Below are positions 1 through 6,716 of a stretch of 8,156 bases of DNA, piece after piece. Source of the stretch: Kiritimatiellia bacterium (GTDB lineage: Bacteria; Verrucomicrobiota; Kiritimatiellia; RFP12; UBA3636); the NCBI GenBank assembly GCA_016295275.1, contig JAEDLN010000105.1:1-8156 (forward strand). Reading direction: 5' to 3'. A program made the translations under genes and the position numbers. The notes under the pieces were generated by a model. That model worked only from the letters and a program-made list of their open reading frames with translations. It had not been told where the DNA came from and made no database searches. Every line of letters begins with the position of its first letter. Position 1 is the first letter of the stretch.

Positions 1-18
1 ACGGCTGCGCCGCACGGA

Positions 19-1887
19 TCAGGCTCCAACTGCTCTTTTTAGGATAACAGTCGTTTTACAGTGCTCATCTGATGTTTCCTCACGCCCCGGATTATCCCCG
101 ATTCTACCCCCTTTCGCAACCTCCGCCGCCCGCGCCATCACAAACCACCCGATCATCGCAGTCCCCCAAAGAAGTCGATCCACACTGCTGTACAAATGCC
201 AGGAAAAGTCCTCTGCCAGACTCAGCCCGTAAATGCCCGCAAACGACAATAGACTCAGTCCAATGAAACAAGCGGTTACTCCGTCGGTTTCGCGATTCCA
301 TGTCCGAAGCATAACAAGACGAACGACTCCCCCCGCCACCAACAAAGGATACAGAAACGCCGTCTCCCATGGTTTCGCAAACATCTCCATCGCCATGGCT
401 TTTATCGCAACCAGACTCTTGTGTCCATCCGGCGTCCAAATAGGCGCATAGTCGGAAAGCGCCGCTCCCATCAGGCGACTCCCCAAAAACCATACCGCCG
501 GAAGCACCAGCCCCGCCACAAGCCACCGCAAAGGCGCCGCCTTCCGACCGGAACACATGCGAATACTCGCCCACAACAGCAGAAAATAGAGCAATCCTTC
601 GTTTTTGAACCACCCGGCCGCCCCCATGAATACCCAACCCAACCAATCATCTCTCCCGCCTCTCACCATGTCCAACCCCGCCAATAGACAAAGAACCATA
701 AAGGGCTCCGCATAACAATTCGTCGCCACCGCCAGCGAAGTCGGACACAGAAAGAACGCCCATACCAAACTCTGCTTCCCGACCGACCCGCGAGCGGCAT
801 GGAGTAGCCAATACAGCAGCACGCCCATCGCCAGCACCGTCAACAACTGCGGAAACCGCTCCGCACACCCGCCTGAAAAGCCAAACTGCGAGAGGATGAG
901 CATCGCGAGCCCCGGCGGATACGCGGGCTCCAAAAAGCGATAGGCGCAATCCGTAAACAACCCCTCCGGAACCCCGCCAAACCGGTAAAACAGCCCGGCA
1001 CGCCCGCCAAACACGCCCAGCCCGTTCGGCGCCGTAAAATCATGCGATAGACAAAACCACCCGATAATCCCCATGTACAGACTTACACATAAAAGCAGGT
1101 ATCTCGTTTCCCGGAACGATGCAGACTTTTCCGGCACCTCCTCCTCCCGCCTCCCCATGCGGCGCATCCCATACAAAAGCGACAGACTCCCCGCCTCCCA
1201 CAACCCAAGCGACCAAACGCAAATTGGGATTCCCGCCAACAAATACACCCCCGCCCCAATCGACAGAAGAAGCACCCCCGCCAATATCCCAGTCCATCTC
1301 CGCCAAAACAAAAACCCGGCCAAACTCGGCACAAGGACACAAACCAATCCGAAAAACTCCCGCCCCGACGATACGCGCCGCGCCGCCAGCTCCTCATCGG
1401 TCGGTCGACACGATTCCTCATGCAGCCATAAAGCCCATCCATACCGCTCATAAACACACACATACTTCGGAATGCCGTTTTCATCCGGCTCAGGTTCAAA
1501 AAACAAACGCGGTGCATAAATCGCCCCGGCTTCGCCAAGCGTCTCCTTCGGCCCGTATCGAACCGGCTCGAAACTTTGATGCCAGCCCAACAGGAGCTGC
1601 GTAAAACGAAGCCCACTCCCCCTCTCTTTCTCCCCAGTTGTCAAAATATGCACGGACGTCCCCGGCGACAAGTACGCATCCGCCATCTCATGCAGAGCAT
1701 TCAAATGCGGACTGACATGATGAAACCCTTTTTCCCGTAATATCCCATAACCCCACCGGACATTTTCAACCCGCTCCCGGAGCGCATCAAAATGCAGGAG
1801 AATCGTGCAAACCGCCAAACCCGCCAATAGCCATGTCCGTATCCTCGCAGACAACAACATCGTTCGTATTGTTCCAAACCTATCCAT
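19..1887 (-). CDS. Multi-pass membrane protein, GT-C glycosyltransferase-like
   Basis: I see a 622-residue protein with many hydrophobic segments. There is one near residues 18-32, then a hydrophilic stretch of about 140 residues (40-175), then about ten more segments from residue 178 to 587. The second half reads like a GT-C fold, the lipid-linked sugar transferases of the ArnT/PMT type: a loop with D283 after a membrane segment, YPPG (323-326), YAEPF (392-396), KNEG at the end of a membrane segment (428-431), and WHLYSSVDRLLW near the C-terminus (563-574). Such enzymes act in the inner membrane and transfer sugar from a polyprenyl phosphate; substrate and activity here are inference. I chose the ATG at 1887 because AGGA lies 5 bases upstream. 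An in-frame GTG at 1917 adds 10 charged residues and lacks this support. The N-terminal extramembrane region is unusual and unrecognised. It could also be a plain membrane protein of unknown function. Confidence 0.72.
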   Translation of the reverse strand: MDRFGTIRTMLLSARIRTWLLAGLAVCTILLHFDALRERVENVRWGYGILREKGFHHVSPHLNALHEMADAYLSPGTSVHILTTGEKERGSGLRFTQLLLGWHQSFEPVRYGPKETLGEAGAIYAPRLFFEPEPDENGIPKYVCVYERYGWALWLHEESCRPTDEELAARRVSSGREFFGLVCVLVPSLAGFLFWRRWTGILAGVLLLSIGAGVYLLAGIPICVWSLGLWEAGSLSLLYGMRRMGRREEEVPEKSASFRETRYLLLCVSLYMGIIGWFCLSHDFTAPNGLGVFGGRAGLFYRFGGVPEGLFTDCAYRFLEPAYPPGLAMLILSQFGFSGGCAERFPQLLTVLAMGVLLYWLLHAARGSVGKQSLVWAFFLCPTSLAVATNCYAEPFMVLCLLAGLDMVRGGRDDWLGWVFMGAAGWFKNEGLLYFLLLWASIRMCSGRKAAPLRWLVAGLVLPAVWFLGSRLMGAALSDYAPIWTPDGHKSLVAIKAMAMEMFAKPWETAFLYPLLVAGGVVRLVMLRTWNRETDGVTACFIGLSLLSFAGIYGLSLAEDFSWHLYSSVDRLLWGTAMIGWFVMARAAEVAKGGRIGDNPGREETSDEHCKTTVILKRAVGA

Positions 1888-2162
1888 ATTGATCCTTTGC
1901 CTTTCCTCTCCTTCCACTCACGCGCTATCAGCGTGTTGTAGGCTTGGTTACTGGCCGCCGGTCCTCCCCGCCCCATATCGTGTAAAGACGTCGTATCCCT
2001 GCCGTTTGAACACATTGAACGCATTGAACGCATTCCTCCCCGCCACCCGCTCACACGAAAAACTGGCTGTAGGGCCTCCCGACCCTCCCGCCCCGTTCCC
2101 CGTTGCTCGGGCCAAAGGTCCAGACTGGAAGCCGAACCTTCCGGCCGGCCCCGCCCACACCG
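1888..2162. other. Intergenic gap between hydrolase and GT-C-like genes
   Basis: About 275 bp of GC-rich non-coding sequence downstream of the hydrolase and upstream of the GT-C-like gene. It contains a three-copy 9-bp tandem repeat, listed separately. Several short G-rich hairpins can be drawn, for example GGAAG-GTTCGG-CTTCC on the minus strand near 2120-2140, but none is followed by a T-run. I see no convincing minus-strand -35/-10 pair for the downstream gene. Open frames that cross the gap look like shadows: they have no ribosome site and no recognisable protein character. Confidence 0.5.
2006..2032. repeat. Three-copy 9-bp tandem repeat, TTGAACRCA
   Basis: Plus-strand copies are TTGAACACA (2006-2014), TTGAACGCA (2015-2023) and TTGAACGCA (2024-2032). 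They sit in the non-coding gap about 120 bp upstream of the GT-C-like gene start. They may be replication-slippage repeats or an iterated protein-binding site; nothing in the sequence decides between these. Confidence 0.8.
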
Positions 2163-3434
2163 TCACGGCGTTAGGATCAGGTTGCGCAATGTCAGTATCT
2201 CCGGATTGCGATTCTCCGGTAAAACGCGCAAATACCGGATCGGCGCGGTCAGACGAATGCGACAACTTCCGGTTTTGGCGGAAAAGGTGCCCGCGCGCGT
2301 CCACACCGTCCCATTGGCGGAGGTTTCCACTCGCCCGAGTTTCAAAATCCCCTCTCCGGAAGGCGTTCCGGAATGAAGGACGATTGTTCCTGTGACAGGT
2401 GCCGAGAAATCGACCATCCACCAATCGCCCGTTTTCACGGGTGCCGCTGACATATAGCAGGTATTGTCCAAACCGTCCGCACCATACTCCGGGCCATGCG
2501 CCGCATCCTTGCCCGGAACACTGGCCGTGCAGAATCGTCCCTCCGGCAACAGTTCGGGAGCCGCAGCAACCAAAGCCGGGGACAGCCCCGCTCGCCGGGG
2601 AACCGGACGGCCATCCGCCGTCTTGCTGAACATCCAATCCCATACCGAATCCTCCAACCATGCCTTCTTCCATGCATCATGACTCGAAGAGGGATAGAAC
2701 GATACCCGACAATCCCCTCCGGCCTCGCGAACATTTTTAATGTTGTCGGCTGCATTCTTTTTCCGCATTTTCCGGAACTCATCTCCGCCCTCGTTGCACA
2801 AAAACCAACAATTCGGTGCCGGTGTCGGCACCTTTAATGCCACCACCATGTACTCTGCCGGAACTCCCGCGGCAAATCTCCCGGGATAAAGCCAAAGCAA
2901 CAGATGCGTCGCCATCCCGCCATAAGACAAACCCGTCACATACAACCGATTTGTATCAACCGGAGGATTGTTTAGCGACCGAATCACCTCGTATAAGGCA
3001 TCGCAGGTCAATTTGGATAGCGGATTCGGACCTCCTTGAGTAGTTCCGCCAAATGTGGAATCCTTCGGAAGCATCGGAGCAAACAAGTAGCACGGATGCC
3101 GACGCTGAAACTCGGGACTCGTGACCTTCTCGAACACGAGGGGCTGACGGAACTGGTCGACCAAATTGGTTCCATGCTCGCCATTCCCGCCAAAGTAAAC
3201 GACCAACGGAACCGGCTCCCGGCTCGGCTTCGGTGAATATAAAAGGTATGGTAACGAGTTGGTGGGAAACATCCGGCTGAACGACTGACGAATCCCGTCT
3301 TCCTGCTCCGAGCGTTGGAAATATCCCGCCGTGAGACCGTACTTCGACATCTGCCCCCGAAGCTCCGGACTCTCCGGATACAGAAGCAATGCACCGGGAT
3401 AACCATCCCCCAAAAGAGCAATCCGCTTTTGCAT
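2163..3434 (-). CDS. Alpha/beta hydrolase (esterase-like) with C-terminal discoidin-like region
   Basis: A 423-residue protein. Residues about 57-272 look like a secreted esterase or polyhydroxybutyrate-depolymerase-type alpha/beta hydrolase. I see an oxyanion-type loop FGGNGEHG (81-88), a nucleophile elbow GLSYGG with S170, an acid candidate D218 in NEGGD, and H252 in SSSHDAW, so the triad is complete. A linker (about 273-300) leads to a C-terminal beta-rich region (about 325-423, with DWWMVDF, TSANGTVW and IRYLRVL) that resembles F5/8 type C carbohydrate-binding folds. This suggests hydrolysis of esters on polysaccharide or lipid; the substrate is not known. Odd points: there is no signal peptide, although the architecture is typically exported, and no Shine-Dalgarno lies before the ATG. 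The frame stays open for 28 codons upstream to the TAG ending the preceding gene, and the helix around M1 seems to start upstream of it. The true start is therefore uncertain, and this may be the 3' part of a split gene. Confidence 0.78.
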   Translation of the reverse strand: MQKRIALLGDGYPGALLLYPESPELRGQMSKYGLTAGYFQRSEQEDGIRQSFSRMFPTNSLPYLLYSPKPSREPVPLVVYFGGNGEHGTNLVDQFRQPLVFEKVTSPEFQRRHPCYLFAPMLPKDSTFGGTTQGGPNPLSKLTCDALYEVIRSLNNPPVDTNRLYVTGLSYGGMATHLLLWLYPGRFAAGVPAEYMVVALKVPTPAPNCWFLCNEGGDEFRKMRKKNAADNIKNVREAGGDCRVSFYPSSSHDAWKKAWLEDSVWDWMFSKTADGRPVPRRAGLSPALVAAAPELLPEGRFCTASVPGKDAAHGPEYGADGLDNTCYMSAAPVKTGDWWMVDFSAPVTGTIVLHSGTPSGEGILKLGRVETSANGTVWTRAGTFSAKTGSCRIRLTAPIRYLRVLPENRNPEILTLRNLILTP

Positions 3435-3518
3435 TTGCTCAATACGGAGTTGATGAGCCGTCTTTTTCCTGGGCTTCTGCGGTTCTACCCTTTGAACGAT
3501 ATTTGTCGGCGGCGGATT

Positions 3519-4439
3519 CTACTTGGCAGCCGCCTTTGCGGCTTTCTGCTTCTCGTCCTCCGCCTTTTTGCGCAACGCATCCCGTAAGGCAATGCCAATG
3601 GTCGTCTTGAAGACCGGCTTCTTCTCGTCCATCGGCAACAAGACCTTCGGCTCTCGGGCACACGCTTCCATGTACGCCTTGTGTCCGCCCGATTTCTTGT
3701 CCATCCGATACGCTATATACACAATCTCCGATATCTCCTCCGGCGAGAGATGAATCAGCCCACTCCATGCCAGTGTTCTAGAAGAAGCTTTACTTCCGTA
3801 TACGGAATTGTTCATCACCATCATCTTCGTTACCGGCAACTCCGGAACCGAATAATCAACATGGAATACACAACCTTCCAGCGTGCGGAAAACCCGATTC
3901 GAAAAAATGGATTCAAGACCATACTTCTGAATAAACGCCTCGCCGGAAAGGGTTTCCACTTCCTTGCATAATGCAGGAAAGAAAGTTCGTCCCCCTTTCA
4001 AACAGTCTTTAAGTGGCGTTCGTTGTCTTTTCACAAAGATGAGGCGAACCAAATTATCATGCCTCAAAAATGAATTATAGGCCGGAGGAAAACCGGAATG
4101 GGAAGTAGCAACCCATATTCCCCCTCTGAATAAATCCCCTTCATAGAGATATCCAACATCATAAGGTTTAACCGTCATTTCTCCTTTCAAAAAACAACAG
4201 ACCCGAGCCGCAAAGCATCCCAATGTTATGTAGATTTCTCCATCCATAACACTATCTTTTCGATCGAATTCATCTTTCCGCAAATGGAAAATCAGAATCT
4301 CGGAATCTTCGATTTCTCGTACCAAAGCCCGAATGATATACTGTCTTCCTTCGTCCGAAATCGTGTCAAATCTTTTGATCTTTTCTGTTTGACCAAATGC
4401 AACGCTCAGAAAAAGAAGAAAAAATAGGGTTGTTTTCAT
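3519..4439 (-). CDS. Unrecognised exported protein with signal peptide
   Basis: A 306-residue protein I do not recognise. The N-terminus is a clear signal peptide: MK, then a hydrophobic core TTLFFLLFLSVAFG, with likely cleavage near G16-Q17, so it should be exported. The mature part has no repeats or motifs I can assign; it holds several cysteines (for example CFAARVCCF) and ends in a lysine/alanine-rich helix (KKAEDEKQKAAKAAAK). I chose the ATG at 4439 because AGAGGA lies about 7 bases upstream and the signal peptide begins there; an ATG at 4460 would add MQKRNEI and overlap the upstream ORF. The start lies 4 bp after the stop of the 75-aa ORF, so the two are probably one transcript. The first 230 or so codons are AT-rich, while the last 80 match the GC-rich surroundings, suggesting a mosaic origin. 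The TAG stop is in frame with the hydrolase downstream. Confidence 0.75.
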   Translation of the reverse strand: MKTTLFFLLFLSVAFGQTEKIKRFDTISDEGRQYIIRALVREIEDSEILIFHLRKDEFDRKDSVMDGEIYITLGCFAARVCCFLKGEMTVKPYDVGYLYEGDLFRGGIWVATSHSGFPPAYNSFLRHDNLVRLIFVKRQRTPLKDCLKGGRTFFPALCKEVETLSGEAFIQKYGLESIFSNRVFRTLEGCVFHVDYSVPELPVTKMMVMNNSVYGSKASSRTLAWSGLIHLSPEEISEIVYIAYRMDKKSGGHKAYMEACAREPKVLLPMDEKKPVFKTTIGIALRDALRKKAEDEKQKAAKAAAK

Positions 4440-4443
4440 TATC

Positions 4444-4671
4444 TCATTCCTCTTCTGCATTAAGTATTCGATTCGGCTTTAAATTCTCTGGCTTTTGTCC
4501 ATACTCTTTCTCATACGTGCAATGATACTTCCATGCAGCACTATATCCCACATGTTCTTTTGCCTTTAATTCAATAAAACCGCGTTCAAGAACCCAATTC
4601 GTATAACAAACGTTTTCTTCCAATGATTCACATTCAACAATCTTAAGTACGGCTCTATTTTTAACCTCCAT
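4444..4671 (-). CDS. Small unrecognised protein, possibly a 5'-truncated remnant
   Basis: A 75-residue ORF starting with the ATG at 4671 (MEVKNRAVLK) and ending NAEEE. I recognise no family. It is charged and aromatic-rich (TNW, GYSAAWKYHCTYEKEYG), with no signal peptide or membrane segment, so it would be cytoplasmic. TAAGG lies 3 bases before the ATG, which is close for a ribosome site. The frame runs upstream to a TTG at 4737, but the added residues are encoded by the palindromic repeat element, so I do not accept them. The stop codon is 4 bp upstream of the exported-protein gene, and both share the low GC content. It may be a real small gene in an operon, or the 3' end of a longer gene cut by the adjacent repeat element. 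Confidence 0.45.
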   Translation of the reverse strand: MEVKNRAVLKIVECESLEENVCYTNWVLERGFIELKAKEHVGYSAAWKYHCTYEKEYGQKPENLKPNRILNAEEE

Positions 4672-4680
4672 AAGCCTTAC

Positions 4681-4875
4681 AGGGTCAGACCCTTCTATAT
4701 AATTCCTGACGCTCGGCGCGGCGGCAATGGATCGCAATCAACAACGAGGGCCGACGGAGTGGGAGTATTCCACGCAGGGAATCTTGTTTGATTCCTTGCG
4801 TGGCCAGATAAGGAAACTTGTTGTCGGCTTGAATGTGGGGTGGGCGAAATGCTACTCTCGCTTTTCCCGCATTGT
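4681..4875. repeat. Putative REP-like or transposition-associated intergenic element
   Basis: This non-coding stretch between the 75-aa ORF and the FGE-like gene opens with a 13-bp odd palindrome, AGGGTCAGACCCT (4681-4693, arms AGGGTC and GACCCT), and contains a long hairpin at 4770-4803. GGGTCTGACCC-type palindromes are, in my recollection, common in intergenic repeats linked to REP-associated tyrosine transposases, but no transposase lies in this window. The outer border near 4870 is a guess: I only see that non-coding sequence continues to the stop of the FGE-like gene. GC content changes sharply at the 4681 end. No convincing coding frame crosses the stretch. Confidence 0.45.
4770..4803. 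repeat. 14-bp inverted repeat (hairpin) in the REP-like element
   Basis: The arms are CCACGCAGGGAATC (4770-4783) and GATTCCTTGCGTGG (4790-4803), with loop TTGTTT. They pair at 13 of 14 positions, and on one strand the single mismatch becomes a G-U pair. It lies about 75 bp downstream of the FGE-like gene stop and could end that transcript, but neither side has a T-run, so a standard intrinsic terminator is not supported. Confidence 0.75.
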
Positions 4876-6522
4876 CTAGGGAAACCCCTGGACCGAGCCC
4901 GGCTCCCATACCCAGAAGAGAGGCCGGAAGAAGATGCCGTAGCTTCCCTCCAGCAATTTCCAGCCCATGCCGTATCCTGCCCCGATGAACGGAGCATTGA
5001 GGTAAAGACGATCCTCATGGGCGTCCGACATGAAGACTGGTTTTGTTCCGATCCATTCGTGGACTGCCTTTCCGTCGCGGAACGTCAGCAGTCTCGGAAC
5101 CAGCACGGGGTTGGAATACTTCTCTATCGTGACGAATCCGCATGCGCCGCCGTTCTTTGAAGGCAGCGCACACAGGCCGACGACCTGTAGCGACTTCCGG
5201 CAAACATAGGAACCATCAGGAAGCGATTCCCAGAATCCATAACTGTAGCCGATCGACCCCACACTGCCGAACTCTTCCACAACGAGATCGGTTCGCCCGT
5301 CGCCGGAAAAGTCGCACTCGAGGACCTGCACCCGGGTGTCATCCGAAATCGTATACGAATGGCTCTCCACGGAACCGCCCGCGAGAACCAGCAGATCGTA
5401 TTTCTCGCCGACGGACTGTTCCGCGCGGACGGACTGAGGCAGATCGCCGATCCGCATCCATTTCCCGCGGATGCCGGCAACCGCATAGTCCGCCAGTTCG
5501 CCCACTCCCGCCAATTGACCCAAGAGCTCCGGAGCGTTCCAGAGTTCGGCGAACGGATCGGTGCGGAAGCCATGACTCTCCGCATAATCCATCGCCCGTT
5601 TGACGAGACCGCCCCAGTCCTCGATGTCGTATTCCCGATGCTCCTTTCCGAAGGCCAGGGCGTCTTCGGCGCGTTTCCGTTCGTCATCGGAGAGCATGCC
5701 CTTTTCCAGAGCCGATTCAAGCATCGACTGTGACTCGTCGAACAACCCGTGCTGGAGAAGAACGACGCCGCGACTCACCTGGGCGTTGTCAACGGGCTTT
5801 CCCTTGGATTCGACCTGGCCGCCGGTCCAGTTCGAGAGGACGAGGCGCACGCCGACGTACTCTATTTCCTGCCGCTTTCCGATGATTGCGAAATCGAACG
5901 CCGCATCGAGATTCTTCTCGTCGGCGGGATGATCCTTGACGAAGGAACCGATCGTGTGGAGAAAGCCGCCGTCGGGGTTGCCGATGAAGAGGAAGGCGCC
6001 GACGGGCGCGTTCATAAAGGCGGACGGTCTGCCGAGGACGTCCATCGCATGGGCCCACTCCAGGTTCGTCGGGAGAGTCGCGAAACAGCCCTCCGGCATC
6101 TGTCCGGTATAGAGCTCGGTGAATTGCCGACAAAACTCGAACGCTTCCGCCCACTCGATGTCGGAAAGAATCTGTCCGCGCTGGCGCCCCTCGCGGACCG
6201 GGCGTCCCATTACGTCCGCAAACAGGCCCTCCGTCACCAGTTCCTCGGCAATCCAGAACGTCGGAATCGAGACGGGGTCGCGCTTCTGTTTCGCGCTTGG
6301 GTTGCGCTCTCGTAAGACGTAGTCGAGAGGAATGTTGCTCGTCCCCTGAACAAGCTGGAAACGCACGACATCGCCGTTGCGGCAAGAGATGGCAACCTCA
6401 TTGGGACTTTGCGAGCGTCCAAGTCGGTCACAAAAAAAAAGCGCCCCTCCCGCAAGAACGAGAACGGATGTCGCCGACAAGAGGGCAGTTTTCAATTTGC
6501 GATGAAAGCGTATTGCCGTCAT
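4876..6522 (-). CDS. Membrane-anchored protein with degenerate FGE/SUMF1-like domain
   Basis: A 548-residue protein. Residues 12-31 form a hydrophobic signal or anchor segment after a basic N-terminus, so the rest should lie outside the cytoplasmic membrane. Residues about 86-230 resemble the formylglycine-generating-enzyme fold: IPTFWIAEELVTEGLFADV (86-104), the SDIEWAEAFEFCRQF region (120-134), LPTNLEWAHAMD (150-161), IGNPDGG (180-186), and a closing YVGVRLV (222-228). The usual GNVWEW-type core and the catalytic cysteine stretch are missing, so enzymatic activity is unlikely and a binding or structural role is more plausible. Residues 250-295 look TPR-like. Around 402-414, CDFSGDGRTDLVV resembles a calcium-binding FG-GAP/VCBS repeat. 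The C-terminal part is otherwise unrecognised. The ATG at 6522 has no visible Shine-Dalgarno upstream (CAAAACAAACA). A run of nine T's in the anchor-encoding region (6432-6440) is noted separately. Confidence 0.72.
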   Translation of the reverse strand: MTAIRFHRKLKTALLSATSVLVLAGGALFFCDRLGRSQSPNEVAISCRNGDVVRFQLVQGTSNIPLDYVLRERNPSAKQKRDPVSIPTFWIAEELVTEGLFADVMGRPVREGRQRGQILSDIEWAEAFEFCRQFTELYTGQMPEGCFATLPTNLEWAHAMDVLGRPSAFMNAPVGAFLFIGNPDGGFLHTIGSFVKDHPADEKNLDAAFDFAIIGKRQEIEYVGVRLVLSNWTGGQVESKGKPVDNAQVSRGVVLLQHGLFDESQSMLESALEKGMLSDDERKRAEDALAFGKEHREYDIEDWGGLVKRAMDYAESHGFRTDPFAELWNAPELLGQLAGVGELADYAVAGIRGKWMRIGDLPQSVRAEQSVGEKYDLLVLAGGSVESHSYTISDDTRVQVLECDFSGDGRTDLVVEEFGSVGSIGYSYGFWESLPDGSYVCRKSLQVVGLCALPSKNGGACGFVTIEKYSNPVLVPRLLTFRDGKAVHEWIGTKPVFMSDAHEDRLYLNAPFIGAGYGMGWKLLEGSYGIFFRPLFWVWEPGSVQGFP

Positions 6523-6553
6523 TGTTTGTTTTGTGGTTGTGCAGACTTTGTGA

Positions 6554-6565
6554 CGAATGCATTCG
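6554..6565. promoter_or_regulatory. 12-bp perfect palindrome CGAATGCATTCG
   Basis: A perfect palindrome about 32 bp upstream of the FGE-like gene start, downstream of the predicted minus-strand transcription start and so in its leader. Its size and place suit an operator for a dimeric repressor, but no regulator can be named. Confidence 0.4.
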
Positions 6566-6578
6566 CTTGACTAGAACC

Positions 6579-6615
6579 GGCTACAATATTGTTGCCTCGG
6601 CGGAATTACTGTCAA
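6579..6615 (-). promoter_or_regulatory. Candidate minus-strand promoter overlapping an 18-bp palindrome
   Basis: On the minus strand TTGACA (6615-6610) matches the sigma-70 -35 consensus exactly. A poor -10 follows: AATATT (6590-6585) at 19 bp spacing, or CAATAT at 18 bp. The -10 area lies inside the near-perfect palindrome GGCTACAATATTGTTGCC (6579-6596), whose 10-bp core ACAATATTGT is exact. Transcription would start near 6578, about 55 bp before the FGE-like gene. A dimeric regulator bound here would cover the -10. Confidence 0.45.
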
Positions 6616-6670
6616 CAAGGAAGGATTTAAGCACATCGGGTGCTCGGCGTCAATCCGTTGAAGCGTTCAT

Positions 6671-6698
6671 CCTTATCCCGGAAAAATCCGGGATAAGG
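6671..6698. promoter_or_regulatory. Perfect 11-bp inverted repeat upstream of the DksA-like promoter
   Basis: The arms CCTTATCCCGG (6671-6681) and CCGGGATAAGG (6688-6698) are exact inverted copies around the loop AAAAAT. Flanking bases extend the stem by up to five more pairs if G-U pairs are allowed (6666-6703). There is no T-run after it on either strand, so it is not a normal terminator. It ends 18 bp upstream of the plus-strand -35 and about 55 bp upstream of the minus-strand -35, which suits an operator or activator site. Confidence 0.6.
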
Positions 6699-6716
6699 GT
6701 GAGAAAAAAAGGATCA

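Noticed and set aside
1948..2673. 241-codon minus-strand frame overlapping the 3' end of the hydrolase and the gap
   Set aside because: It is glycine- and arginine-rich shadow translation, has no ribosome site, and competes with the hydrolase, which has clear family signals.
3519..3521. TAG read as pyrrolysine to join the exported protein and the esterase
   Set aside because: No pyrrolysine tRNA or ligase genes are visible and the other genes show no in-frame TAG pattern; an amber split or a missed start is simpler.
4694..4703. TATATA-like -10 box for the 75-aa ORF operon
   Set aside because: No -35 match lies at a suitable distance, and the A/T run is within the repeat element.
4672..4737. 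TTG start extending the 75-aa ORF upstream
   Set aside because: The added residues come from the palindromic repeat element, and the ATG at 4671 is more plausible.
6671..6698. Intrinsic terminator
   Set aside because: The stem is strong, but neither strand has a T-run after it, and no gene ends here.
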